Shown here piece after piece: positions 8,335 to 18,787 of a stretch of DNA of 64,000 nucleotides. The stretch comes from Parasphingopyxis sp. (lineage in GTDB: Bacteria; Pseudomonadota; Alphaproteobacteria; Sphingomonadales; Sphingomonadaceae). The notes beneath the pieces were generated by a model. It had not been told where the DNA came from, ran no database searches, and saw nothing but the letters and a program-made list of their open reading frames with translations. Location of the stretch: contig NZ_JANQNS010000014.1 of assembly GCF_028279465.1 (NCBI RefSeq), forward strand, positions 184,353-248,352, written 5' to 3'. The position numbers and the translations under genes are program-made. Within the stretch, counting starts at the first letter, position 1; the number at the start of each line of letters is the position of its first letter.

Positions 8335-9777
8335 CTATGGATTCTCCGCAGAATTATCAAGCGGTATGAGCTTGCCCGGGTTCATAATGTTACCGGGATC
8401 GAGCGCCTGCTTGATCGCGCGCAGAGCCGCCAGCCGCGCGGGATCGGCGAGCCGCGCAAATTCCGCCAGTTTGAGCTGCCCGATACCATGTTCGGCGGAC
8501 AGCGACCCGCCCGCTGCATGGGTGAGATCATGGACGAAGCGGTTCACCGCACCCCCTGTTTCCGCGAACCAGGCTTTGTCGTCGGCACCGGCCGGCGCGC
8601 GGACATTGAAATGGACGTTGCCATCGCCGAGATGGCCGAAGGCGACAACCCGGGCACCGGCGAAACGCTGTTCAACAGCTTTCGTGGCGTCTTCGACGAA
8701 ATCCGGCATGGCCGATACGGGCACCGATACATCATGTTTGGCGGCCATCCCGTCGATCCGCTCGGCCTCCGCTATCGTTTCGCGCAATTTCCACAGCGCG
8801 TCAGCCTGTGCTTCGCTCTCGGCAATGGCGGCGTCGGCGATCAGACCCGTACTGAGTATCTCGCCGAGCGCCGTTTCGAAACGCGTGCGCAGACCCTCCG
8901 GATCGCTGGCGGCGCGGAGTTCTACCAGCACGTTCCAGCGATGGGCTTTCTCAAGCGGCGCGCGCGTATCGGCGATATGCTGCAGGACCAGCGCAAGCGC
9001 CGCTTCAGGGACAAGCTCGAAACTCTCGACCGCATCGCCGAGCGCCGCTTCCAGCCTGCGCAACGTTGCCAGCGCATTCGGCGCAGTCTCCAATCCGAGC
9101 CAGGCAACGCAGCGATGCGGCGCGGCCGGCACCAAGCGGAGACTGGCTGCGGTGATCACGCCCAGCGTACCCTCGGCGCCGGCCAGCAGCTGCCGCAGAT
9201 CGTAACCGCGATTGTCCTTGCGCAGCGTGGACAGGCCTTCAAACAGGCTGCCATCAGGCAAGACGGCCTCTATCCCGAGCGTTAGCGCCCGCATCGATCC
9301 GAAGCGCAACACCTGCGTGCCGCCGGCATTGGTCGCGATCAGCCCGCCGACCGTCGCGCTGTCCTTGGCACCCAGCGAGAGCGGGAAGCGCCGGTCATGC
9401 TCGGCCGCGGTCGCATGTACCCGGCTCAGTATCGTTCCCGCTTCGACGGTGATGCTGTTGTCGCCCGGATCGACAGAGCGGATCGCATCCATCTTGCGCA
9501 GGGATAGCAGAATTGCCTGGTCGTGCGGCCGCGGTACTCCGCCCGCGACCATCCCAGTATTGCCGCCTTGCGGTACGATCGGGACGCCTGCCTCCCCAGC
9601 GATCCGGACAACCGACTGCACTTCCTCGCGGTTTTTCGGCGAAACGAGCGCGATCGCGCTGCCCGTTATCCGGCCACGCCAATCGGTCAGCCATGGCGCA
9701 AGCGTCTCGTTATCGGCCGTCACGCCTTTCGGCCCGAGCGCAGCGCTGAGCCGTTCGAGAATTGCGTCTTGCGTCAT
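8335..9777 (-). CDS. FAD-binding D-2-hydroxyacid (hydroxyglutarate-type) dehydrogenase
   Basis: 480-residue VAO/PCMH-type flavoprotein. The FAD-binding half carries VPQGGNTGMVAGGVP near residue 75 and KDSATVGGLIATNAGG near 140. The C-terminal FAD-oxidase half ends with GHLGDGNVHFNV and LSAEHGIGQLKL, the signature of D-lactate / D-2-hydroxyglutarate dehydrogenases. It would oxidise a D-2-hydroxyacid and pass electrons to an electron carrier. The exact substrate is not readable. The start at ATG 9777 (MTQDAILERL) is preferred; the frame stays open upstream, but that stretch is the divergent gene's promoter and coding region. Confidence 0.86.
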   Translation of the reverse strand: MTQDAILERLSAALGPKGVTADNETLAPWLTDWRGRITGSAIALVSPKNREEVQSVVRIAGEAGVPIVPQGGNTGMVAGGVPRPHDQAILLSLRKMDAIRSVDPGDNSITVEAGTILSRVHATAAEHDRRFPLSLGAKDSATVGGLIATNAGGTQVLRFGSMRALTLGIEAVLPDGSLFEGLSTLRKDNRGYDLRQLLAGAEGTLGVITAASLRLVPAAPHRCVAWLGLETAPNALATLRRLEAALGDAVESFELVPEAALALVLQHIADTRAPLEKAHRWNVLVELRAASDPEGLRTRFETALGEILSTGLIADAAIAESEAQADALWKLRETIAEAERIDGMAAKHDVSVPVSAMPDFVEDATKAVEQRFAGARVVAFGHLGDGNVHFNVRAPAGADDKAWFAETGGAVNRFVHDLTHAAGGSLSAEHGIGQLKLAEFARLADPARLAALRAIKQALDPGNIMNPGKLIPLDNSAENP

Positions 9778-9856
9778 CGCACCGACGATAGCGGCAACGG
9801 CGCGCGCGGCCAATTCATCTTCGGTTAAACGGCAAGAGGCGACAGAACCGCAAATC

Positions 9857-10312
9857 ATGGGAACATCCGTGTCGATCTTGGGACCTGCATTGCTGATGTT
9901 GAGTGCGTCTTCCGGACCGGTGCCGGCAGTCTCGCTGCAATTCGCTATGCAGACGGTCGAGCAGCGGATTATCATCCGTATCCCGACCCGCCGCACCCTG
10001 CGTCCGCGCCGCCGGGCGCCGTCCGGCATCGTCTGGCGCGAGCGGGAGACGAACAGCTGCCAGCCCGTTTCCGCAATCGCTCGCGCCCGGTTCACGCGCC
10101 CCGGCGTCGTGGACCTCCTGACGCATGACCGGCGACTGATCCGCGCCCGGCTCGATTCCGAGTGCGTGACGCTCGGCTATTATTCGGCTTTCTACATGGT
10201 GCCCGGCGAGGATGGGCAGATATGCGCATCGCGCGACAATATCGTCTCGCGCGCCGGCAATGAATGCGCGATTTCCGGATTCCATATACTCGAACCGCGA
10301 TCGGGCAACTGA
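9857..10312 (+). CDS. Putative secreted four-cysteine protein, unknown function
   Basis: 151-residue product starting at ATG 9857, divergent from the FAD dehydrogenase. The first ~25 residues (ILGPALLMLSASSG) are hydrophobic, like a weak signal peptide lacking basic residues. The body is Arg-rich up to residue 55 and the C-terminal half has four cysteines (in NSCQP, SECVT, QICAS, NECAI), which could form two disulfides if exported. I do not recognise a family. The four spaced cysteines and the non-random composition support a real gene, but the start and export are uncertain. Confidence 0.5.
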   Translation: MGTSVSILGPALLMLSASSGPVPAVSLQFAMQTVEQRIIIRIPTRRTLRPRRRAPSGIVWRERETNSCQPVSAIARARFTRPGVVDLLTHDRRLIRARLDSECVTLGYYSAFYMVPGEDGQICASRDNIVSRAGNECAISGFHILEPRSGN

Positions 10313-10434
10313 TCCATAGCGATATCCCGGAAAAACGCCGCTTTCGCTTGACTTTTCGACCCCCAACGCCCAATCGCCAGCGCCACAAGCGCGCCGCGTA
10401 GAGACCGCGCATTATCAACCATTTCGGATATTAC

Positions 10435-11790
10435 ATGAAGTTTGCCGATCTCGGCCTTTCCAATGAGTTACTGCGCGCCGTCGACGACGCGGGATATACC
10501 GAGCCGACGCCGATCCAGGCCGAAGCGATCCCGCCGATCCTGATGATGAAAGACCTAGTCGGCATCGCGCAGACGGGAACCGGCAAGACGGCCAGTTTCG
10601 TGCTGCCGATGATCGACATATTGAGCCATGGCCGCAGCCGCGCGCTGATGCCACGCTCTCTCATATTGGAACCGACACGCGAGCTCGCAGCTCAGGTTGC
10701 CGAGAATTTCGAAAAGTACGGCAAATATCAGAAGCTCGAAATGACGCTGTTGATCGGCGGGGTCAGCATGGGCGACCAGATGAAGGATCTGGAAAAGGGT
10801 GTCGACGTGCTGATCGCGACGCCTGGCCGGCTCATGGACCTGTTCGATCGCGGCAAGATTCTGCTGTCCGGCTGCAGCCTGCTCGTGATCGACGAGGCGG
10901 ACCGGATGCTCGACATGGGCTTCATCCCGGACATTGAGAGCATCTGCCAAAAACTGCCGACGAACCGCCAGACATTGCTTTTTTCGGCAACGATGCCGCC
11001 GCCGATCAAGAAACTCTCCGACAAATTTCTCAGCAATCCCAAGCATATCGAGGTGGCCCGCCCAGCAACCGCTGCGACGAATATCGACCAGCGGCTAGTG
11101 GAAACCAGCGCGCGTTCGAAAAAAACGACACTCAAGAAACTGCTGCGCTCGGAAGATATCAGCACCGCGATCATCTTCGCCAACCGCAAGACGACGGTGC
11201 GCGACCTGCAAGGGCAGCTGAAGAAGGACGGCTTTCGCACCGGCCAGATTCATGGCGATATGAGTCAGCCGGAACGGATGCGCGAACTCGATCTGTTCAA
11301 AACCGGCGAGATCAACATTCTCGTCGCCTCCGACGTCGCCGCACGCGGGCTCGATATCAAGGGCGTCAGCCATGTGTTCAATTTCGACGCGCCCTGGCAT
11401 CCCGACGACTATGTCCACCGCATCGGCCGCACGGGCCGCGCCGGTGCGACAGGAACGGCGATCACCCTCGTCACGCCCGCCGATGCGGAAGCCATCGAGA
11501 ATATAGAGAAACTAACCGGGCAGACGATCGCACGCGGCGACAAAGGCGCGCCCAAAGAAAAACCGAAATCCGAACCGTCGGATAAGAACGAACCGCCGAA
11601 ACCAAAGCGCACATCGCGCGCGAAAACCAAGAGCGCCGGAAATAAACCCGCTCCGCCGAAGCCGAAAAAGCCGCAACCGAAAAAAAGTAGCCGAAAAGCG
11701 GCGCCTGCCACTGCCGCCAGCAGCCAAACGGACGACGAAGACTGGAACGGCCCGATGCCGGATTTTCTAAGCGTGAAACTGGGCGACTAG
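10435..11790 (+). CDS. rhlE: DEAD-box RNA helicase, RhlE type
   Basis: 451-residue ATP-dependent RNA helicase. Motifs in order: Q motif (YTEPTPIQ, 21-28), Walker A (AQTGTGKT, 45-52), PTREL (80-84), TPGR (129-132), DEAD (153-156), SAT (184-186), then in RecA-like domain 2 ARGLD and HRIGRTGR. Residues after about 365 form a Lys/Pro-rich disordered tail, typical of RhlE proteins that use basic tails to hold RNA. Such helicases act in ribosome assembly and RNA decay, often in the cold. The start at ATG 10435 gives the canonical N-terminus MKFADLGLS. Confidence 0.93.
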   Translation: MKFADLGLSNELLRAVDDAGYTEPTPIQAEAIPPILMMKDLVGIAQTGTGKTASFVLPMIDILSHGRSRALMPRSLILEPTRELAAQVAENFEKYGKYQKLEMTLLIGGVSMGDQMKDLEKGVDVLIATPGRLMDLFDRGKILLSGCSLLVIDEADRMLDMGFIPDIESICQKLPTNRQTLLFSATMPPPIKKLSDKFLSNPKHIEVARPATAATNIDQRLVETSARSKKTTLKKLLRSEDISTAIIFANRKTTVRDLQGQLKKDGFRTGQIHGDMSQPERMRELDLFKTGEINILVASDVAARGLDIKGVSHVFNFDAPWHPDDYVHRIGRTGRAGATGTAITLVTPADAEAIENIEKLTGQTIARGDKGAPKEKPKSEPSDKNEPPKPKRTSRAKTKSAGNKPAPPKPKKPQPKKSSRKAAPATAASSQTDDEDWNGPMPDFLSVKLGD

Positions 11791-11874
11791 AGACGCTCGC
11801 CGCGCCCGCCGGGGCCAACTTGCCGTTAACGTCAATCCGTTCTACATTGCAACGGATTTCATGGAGGCTGGCTC

Positions 11875-13407
11875 ATGGCGCGCGAAGACGCACCCGAACA
11901 TTTTGACGTCATCATTGTCGGCGCGGGCATTTCCGGCATCGGCGCTGGTTATTATCTGCAGCGCGATTGCCCTGAGAAAAACTTCATTATCCTCGAAGGA
12001 CGCGAGAATATCGGCGGAACCTGGGATCTGTTTCGCTATCCGGGCATCCGTTCGGATTCCGACATGTTCACGCTGGGCTACGACTTCAAACCCTGGACCG
12101 CGCAAAAGGCGATCGCCGACGGCCCCTCGATCCTCGATTATCTCGACGAAACGGCAAGCGAGAATAATCTCTACGACAAAATCCGGTTCAAGCACCATGT
12201 GAACGGCGCGGAATGGTCGTCAGAAGAAGCCAAATGGCGCGTCGAGGCCGAGCGCGACGGCGAGATTGTCTGGATCAGCTGCGATTTCCTCTTCATGTGC
12301 ACCGGCTATTACAATTACGACGCCGGCTACACGCCGGACTGGAACGGGTTCGAGAGTTACGAGGGCACGGTCGTCCATCCCCAGCACTGGCCGCAGGATC
12401 TCGACTATGCGGGCAAGAAGATCGTCGTGATCGGCTCCGGCGCGACGGCCGTTACGCTCGTCCCGGCGATGATCGACGGTGAAGGGCCGCCCGCGTATAT
12501 GACCATGCTCCAGCGCTCGCCGACCTACATGGTGTCGCGCCCGTCGGAGGATGCGATCGCCAATACGCTGCGCAAATGGCTGCCGAGCAAGATGGCCTAC
12601 AAACTGATCCGGTGGCGCAACACCCTGCTCCAGCACATCATCTTCCGGCGGGCGCGTAATAAGCCGGAAAAGGTCCGCGATTTTCTGCTGAACAAGGTCG
12701 AGGAAGAACTCGGCCCCGATTACGATATCGAAACGCACTTCACGCCGAGCTACAACCCTTGGGAACAGCGGCTGTGCCTCGTGCCCGACAGCGATTTCTT
12801 CCGCGTTATTCGCGACGGCCAGGCTTCGGTCGCCACCGGCCATATCGACCGGTTCACCGAGGACGGCATATTGCTGAAATCGGGCGAGAAGATCGATGCT
12901 GATATTGTCGTCACGGCGACCGGCCTCGATCTGCAGATGGCCGGTGGGGCCAATCTTGTCGTCGATGGCGAGGCGGTGAATTTCCACGACAAGATCACTT
13001 ACAAGGCGATGATGTTCGACGATGTGCCGAACATGGCTTTCTCGTTCGGCTATACGAACGCCTCCTGGACGTTGCGCGCCGATCTGACCTGCGAGTATGT
13101 CGCCCGGCTTCTCAACTATATGGACGAGAAGGATATCGATATCGCCGTACCGCGCCTGCCGGAGCATGAGCGGATCGAGCGACTGCCCTGGGTCGATTTC
13201 TCGTCGGGCTATTTCAAGCGCGCCGAGAAAAAGCTGCCCGCGCAGGGCGATCGCGGTGTCTGGCGCAACCTGCAGAATTACCGCAAGGATGTGAAAGAGA
13301 TACGCGAAGCGCCGATCGCCGATGAAGCGATGGTGTTCGCCAAGGCCGGGTCGATCTCCTTAGGCCCCAGCCAGTCGGAAGAGCCCGAGGCCATCGCGGC
13401 GGAATAG
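11875..13407 (+). CDS. Flavin-containing / Baeyer-Villiger-type monooxygenase
   Basis: 510-residue class B flavoprotein monooxygenase. The FAD-binding Rossmann motif G16-A-G18-I-S-G21 is followed by ENIGGTWDLFRYPGIRSD (45-62), a strong family signature. The second, NADPH-binding motif is GSGATA at 187-192. The fingerprint between them reads YEGTVVHPQHW (162-172), a tyrosine variant of FxGxxxHxxxW. It would use NADPH and O2 to oxygenate ketones or hetero-atom compounds. The start at ATG 11875 follows GGAGG. It is monocistronic. Assignment as BVMO rather than N-hydroxylase rests on the fingerprint. Confidence 0.87.
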   Translation: MAREDAPEHFDVIIVGAGISGIGAGYYLQRDCPEKNFIILEGRENIGGTWDLFRYPGIRSDSDMFTLGYDFKPWTAQKAIADGPSILDYLDETASENNLYDKIRFKHHVNGAEWSSEEAKWRVEAERDGEIVWISCDFLFMCTGYYNYDAGYTPDWNGFESYEGTVVHPQHWPQDLDYAGKKIVVIGSGATAVTLVPAMIDGEGPPAYMTMLQRSPTYMVSRPSEDAIANTLRKWLPSKMAYKLIRWRNTLLQHIIFRRARNKPEKVRDFLLNKVEEELGPDYDIETHFTPSYNPWEQRLCLVPDSDFFRVIRDGQASVATGHIDRFTEDGILLKSGEKIDADIVVTATGLDLQMAGGANLVVDGEAVNFHDKITYKAMMFDDVPNMAFSFGYTNASWTLRADLTCEYVARLLNYMDEKDIDIAVPRLPEHERIERLPWVDFSSGYFKRAEKKLPAQGDRGVWRNLQNYRKDVKEIREAPIADEAMVFAKAGSISLGPSQSEEPEAIAAE

Positions 13408-13410
13408 CGC

Positions 13411-14181
13411 TTAGCCGCTCTGCCCGCGTCCGCGTGCTTGGACCGCGGCGCGGCGTTTTTCGATCTCTTCGGCGGACACCCCGGCATTGGCCGATGCGCG
13501 CTCCTGCTCGAGCTCCAGCCCCTCGCCAAACGTTGCGGCGAAGCCATCGTCGATCAGCTTGCGATAACTGACGAGCATATCGGGCTCGACCGACAACATG
13601 TCTTCGGCAAGCTGGCGCGCCTGCGGGAGCAGCTCTGCCGCCGGTACGACGCGATTGACGAGGCCCCAGCGCTCGGCCTGTTCGGCGGATATGAAATTGC
13701 CGGTCAGCGACAATTCCTTGGCCCGCGAAATGCCGATGGCGCGGCTCAGCTTCTGGCTCAGACCCCAGCCCGGCATGATGCCAACCCGCGCATGGGTATC
13801 GGCGAAGCGCGCATTCTCACTCGCGATCAGTACGTCGCAGGCCAGCGCCAGCTCGAACCCGCCGGTGATCGCGACACCGTTGATCGCGCCGATCACAGGG
13901 CCGTAAAAACGGCCTAACGCGGTCACCGGATCCTCGACATCGACCGCTTCGCCGATGCTCGATGCACCCGACCCGAGTTCCTTGAGGTCGAGCCCGGCGG
14001 TAAAGGCGCGCTCCCCGGCACCGGTCAGGATCAACACGCGAATGTCGGTGTCGGCTTCCATATCGAGCACCGTGCGCGCCAGTTCTGCCCGCAAGGCCGC
14101 CGACAGCGCATTCATCGCCTCGGGCCGGTTGAGCGTCAGCACCGCATAGCCATCGCAGCGTTCGATTTCGATAAGCGCCAT
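13411..14181 (-). CDS. Enoyl-CoA hydratase/isomerase (crotonase) family protein
   Basis: 256-residue crotonase-fold protein. The oxyanion-hole segments are FTAGLDLKEL (60-69) and ITGGFELALACD (105-116). Glu110 corresponds to one catalytic glutamate of rat enoyl-CoA hydratase, but the second position is His130 (FADTHARVG) instead of Glu, so classical hydration may not occur. The variant is common in EchA-type paralogues. Convergent to the monooxygenase gene (3 bp gap) and 3 bp from tgt on the same strand, so it may share a transcript with tgt. The substrate is unknown. Confidence 0.85.
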   Translation of the reverse strand: MALIEIERCDGYAVLTLNRPEAMNALSAALRAELARTVLDMEADTDIRVLILTGAGERAFTAGLDLKELGSGASSIGEAVDVEDPVTALGRFYGPVIGAINGVAITGGFELALACDVLIASENARFADTHARVGIMPGWGLSQKLSRAIGISRAKELSLTGNFISAEQAERWGLVNRVVPAAELLPQARQLAEDMLSVEPDMLVSYRKLIDDGFAATFGEGLELEQERASANAGVSAEEIEKRRAAVQARGRGQSG

Positions 14182-14184
14182 CGC

Positions 14185-15730
<1,546 letters not shown>

Positions 15731-15734
<4 letters not shown>

Positions 15735-16789
15735 GCTTGTGCAGGCGATGCCGCCGAGTCGCCATTAGGCAGCAAGAGGCTCGCGTCACCATAGCTGTAG
15801 AAGCGGTAGTTTTCGGCAATTGCGTGCTCGTACGCCGCCAGCATCCGTTCGCGCCCCATGAGCGCGCTCACCAGCATGAACAGCGTCGAGCGCGGGAGAT
15901 GGAAATTGGTCATCAGCCCGTCGATCGCCTTGAAGCGGTAACCCGGCGTGATGAAGATATCGGTGTCGCCTTCGAAGGGATGGATCACGCGGTCGTCATC
16001 GGCCGCGCTCTCCAGCAGGCGCAGGCTTGTTGTACCGATCGAGATGATGCGCCCGCCCGCCGCACGCACATCGTTGAGGCGCTTCGCCGTATCCGCATCG
16101 ATCCGGCCCCATTCGGAATGCATCTCGTGATCGTCGCTATCCTCGGCCTTCACCGGCAGAAAGGTGCCCGCGCCGACATGCAGGGTCAGCGTGACATGGC
16201 CGATCCCGGCCACTTCGAGGCGCTCGATCAGCTCCGGGGTGAAATGGAGCGCAGCGGTCGGCGCGGCGACAGCCCCCTTCTCTTTCGCGAACATCGTCTG
16301 ATAATCTTCGGCGTCGCGCTCATCGGTGGGCCGTTTGCCGGCGATATAGGGCGGCAGCGGCATGGTGCCCGCACGTTCGAGCAGCAGCTCGACCGGTTCG
16401 TCGCCTTCGAAACTCAGCAGGAAACTGCCGTCTCGGCCGCGATCCGAGGCAATCGCGGCGACACCCCCGCCGAATTCCACGCGGTCGCCCTCGCGCACGC
16501 GCTTCGCATTGCGGATAAAGGCACGCCATTGCCGCAACCCCTCGCGCTTGTGCAGCGTCGCGCTGATCTTCGCCGCTCCCCGTCGCCCTTCGAGCTGCGC
16601 CGGGATCACCTTGGTGTCGTTAAACACGAGAATGTCGCCCGGCCGCAAACAGTCCGGCAGGTCGCGGGCGAGCCGGTCAAGCGTCGCGTCTCCCTCCAGA
16701 ACCAGCATTCGCGCACTGTCACGCGGGCTGGCCGGGCGGAGCGCTATGCGGTCTTCGGGGAGCGCGAAATCGAAAAGATCGACGCGCAC
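15731..16789 (-). CDS. queA: S-adenosylmethionine:tRNA ribosyltransferase-isomerase
   Basis: 352-residue QueA: transfers the ribosyl group of SAM to preQ1-tRNA to make epoxyqueuosine. Recognised by N-terminal [30 protein letters not shown] near 55-65, PLPPYI near 145, and C-terminal [16 protein letters not shown]. Start is GTG at 16789, giving the canonical N-terminus; no nearby ATG is plausible. Lies 7 bp after the cyclophilin gene in the same direction and overlaps the small membrane protein gene by 4 bp. Confidence 0.95.
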
Positions 16790-16796
16790 GAAAGCG

Positions 16797-17510
16797 TTAT
16801 TGCGGTGTATCGCCCGACAGCTCGCCGAGCGCGGCTTCGAGCGCCGCTGCCTGATCGTTAGCGGCCGGCCGCGTGATCGCAGCTATCTCGGCCGCTGTCG
16901 GCGGCGGTACATTGTCCGCCGCGATCGAAGCGCGGATTATGAGCGCTGGGTTCGCCGGCGGCTCACCGCGCGGAATGGCGTCGACATATTGCATGCCATC
17001 CGTCACCCGGCCGAACGCCGTATAGTTCCGGTCGAGACCAAGATTGGGCATGAACATAATGTAGAATTGGCTGTTCGCGCTGTTCGGATTGGTCGCGCGC
17101 GCCATCGACACGGTGCCGCGCACATGCGGCAGCGTCGTGAATTCCGCGTTGAGATCGGGGAGCTGCGAACCGCCCTGCCCCGTGCCGGTCGGATCGCCGG
17201 TCTGCGCCATGAAGCCGTCGATCACGCGATGGAAGATGACGCCATTGTAGAAGCCCTGCCGCGCCAGCGTTTTGACCCGTTCGACATGGTTCGGCGCGGC
17301 ATCGGGCCGCAGCCGGATCGTGACGCGTCCGCCCGTGGACAGATCGAGCAGCAGCGTATTTTCGGGATCGGCAGCGGGCGTCTCACCAGACGCATATTGA
17401 ATGTCAGACGTCGCGCTAACATCGGTAACGCCGCCCTCATCGTCCTGCGCATGGGCAGCTCCGCCCATGGCCATCGCAAGCACGGAAAACAGGAATATCT
17501 TCAAACGCAT
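16797..17510 (-). CDS. Periplasmic cyclophilin-type peptidyl-prolyl isomerase
   Basis: 237-residue cyclophilin with signal peptide ([17 protein letters not shown], cleavage after AHA near 21). Domain about 48-205 contains [19 protein letters not shown] with the catalytic arginine and [20 protein letters not shown], the cyclophilin core. Residues after 205 form an Ala-rich tail of unknown role. Start ATG 17510 was chosen because it begins the signal peptide; an upstream start at 17546 adds acidic residues. It sits in front of queA, as in other sphingomonads. Confidence 0.9.
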   Translation of the reverse strand: MRLKIFLFSVLAMAMGGAAHAQDDEGGVTDVSATSDIQYASGETPAADPENTLLLDLSTGGRVTIRLRPDAAPNHVERVKTLARQGFYNGVIFHRVIDGFMAQTGDPTGTGQGGSQLPDLNAEFTTLPHVRGTVSMARATNPNSANSQFYIMFMPNLGLDRNYTAFGRVTDGMQYVDAIPRGEPPANPALIIRASIAADNVPPPTAAEIAAITRPAANDQAAALEAALGELSGDTPQ

Positions 17511-17665
17511 ACTATCCTCGTAAACTTCAGACGCCGCCCGATTCATGGTGCGGCGGATCGGGTTGTCGATGCTTTAGCCCAACCAGACCGTGGCTGAAAG
17601 CCCGCTGAATATCCCCGGCGCATAAAGGCTGTGGCGGTAAGGGCGGTTGACGAATCAACATAAAT

Positions 17666-17696
17666 CGTAAAGTAATTTACGTATTATTTAAATTAC
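17666..17696 (+). promoter_or_regulatory. AT-rich promoter/operator with overlapping inverted repeats
   Basis: Immediately upstream of the 17710 gene two inverted repeats overlap: CGTAAA-GTAA-TTTACG at 17666-17681 (perfect 6-bp arms) and GTAATTTA (17672-17679) with TAAATTAC (17689-17696), 8-bp arms. TATTAT at 17682-17687 is a good -10 candidate inside the second repeat. The stretch is much more AT-rich than the surroundings. The XRE repressor encoded two genes downstream is the obvious candidate ligand (inference). Confidence 0.5.
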
Positions 17697-17709
17697 ATGG
17701 AGATTGTTG

Positions 17710-18267
17710 ATGGTTCAGGTCAAAAGAATCGCCGGTTGCCTGCGCTACGGCCTCGCGGCAACAGTGCTCGCCGCGATGCCGATTCCGGGCGCCGCGCAAG
17801 CACTGCCCGATGCCTATGAGCAAGCGAGAACCGCCAGCACCAGACTGGTCGCTGCAATCGAGTCGGTCGACGGATGCCTGGGCGTGCACACCGCCCGTTC
17901 ACATGACGGATCGGAATTGATCCTGGCCTGGTTCGAAGACCGCGCGGCGGTGCTGCGTTGGTACGACCATTCCTACCATCGCCAGCTCTTGCGCGACGCC
18001 GGCCGGCCCGAAGACGGTATCGCCGCTGAGCATTTCGGGAACGAAGTCGGCCCGATACTCGTCATCGCCTCCGTTGCCTATCCGGCAAGACGTGGTGCGC
18101 TCGATGCTTCCATGTTCGACGATCCGGTCGCCGGCCGGCCGGAGCGTTTCTCGGTGGAGTATTACACACCGCTTCCGGGCGGGGCCTTTATGGAGCGACC
18201 CTTTGCGCCTAATGCCGTCAAGGAACGCATTCCCGGGATACGCGATGTCTTCGACGATGACGGATAA
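17710..18267 (+). CDS. Secreted protein with ABM-like (dimeric alpha-beta barrel) domain
   Basis: 185-residue product with a Sec signal peptide (basic MVQVKR start, hydrophobic LAATVLAAMPIPG, cleavage near AAQA, residue 31). The following VAAIESVDGCLGVHTARS and ILAWFEDRAAVLRWYDH resemble the first helix, strand and middle helix of antibiotic-biosynthesis-monooxygenase-type barrels, but the resemblance is by eye. The ATG at 17710 follows GGAG at 17699-17702. It overlaps the start of the DUF2975 gene by about 22 bp, so the two are one operon. Its enzymatic role, if any, is unknown. Confidence 0.6.
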   Translation: MVQVKRIAGCLRYGLAATVLAAMPIPGAAQALPDAYEQARTASTRLVAAIESVDGCLGVHTARSHDGSELILAWFEDRAAVLRWYDHSYHRQLLRDAGRPEDGIAAEHFGNEVGPILVIASVAYPARRGALDASMFDDPVAGRPERFSVEYYTPLPGGAFMERPFAPNAVKERIPGIRDVFDDDG

Positions 18268-18784
18268 TGCACAGCAGGATGGCGGCAGCACCGCCGCAAT
18301 TGCCGGCCGGTGCGAACCTTGGGCGACCGGCGTTCTTACCATAGTGGTCTTCCTGCTGATCGGAGACGCGATATTACAGCCGATCATATGGTCGATGAGT
18401 TCGAACGGCTATTATCCGATGGAGCTCGCCCTGGTGCATGTCCGCGACAATGTCCTCGCGGCGCTGCCGGCCTATGCGCTGCTATGGGTGTTGTGGGAAA
18501 CGCGCGGATATCTCGCGCGTCTGCGCAAGGGCGAAATCTGGTTGCCGGCGACCCAGCGGACGCTGCTTGGAATCGGCGGCGGCCTTGTCGCAGCGGGCCT
18601 GCTCGGCCTGGCCGCCAGACCCCTGGTCATCTGGGTGCGCGGCGACGGGTTCGAATTTTCGCTCGATCCGGGCTGGCTAGCCTTGGCCGGCGTCGGCTTG
18701 CTGCTGGTCATGATCGGGCGGATCATGGAATCCGTCGTCGAGGCCGCACTGGCGCTCAAGCGCGAGAATGATGAGATTCTCTAG
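18245..18784 (+). CDS. DUF2975 family membrane protein
   Basis: 179-residue membrane protein with four hydrophobic segments (about 28-50, 70-88, 107-130 and 143-162), the topology of DUF2975 proteins. ERLRKG-type cytoplasmic loop (RGYLARLRKGEIW near 92-104) is characteristic. Start at ATG 18245 or the in-frame ATG 18257, both inside the end of the previous gene. DUF2975 genes are typically followed by a YozG-like XRE regulator, as here (3 bp gap). The family has no established function; a regulator-membrane partner relationship is inferred from the recurring pair. Confidence 0.78.
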   Translation: MSSTMTDNAQQDGGSTAAIAGRCEPWATGVLTIVVFLLIGDAILQPIIWSMSSNGYYPMELALVHVRDNVLAALPAYALLWVLWETRGYLARLRKGEIWLPATQRTLLGIGGGLVAAGLLGLAARPLVIWVRGDGFEFSLDPGWLALAGVGLLLVMIGRIMESVVEAALALKRENDEIL

Positions 18785-18787
18785 GCC

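Noticed and set aside
12220..13167. Long minus-strand frame opposite the monooxygenase
   Set aside because: Composition is that of a GC-rich antisense frame; the plus-strand protein has every family motif.
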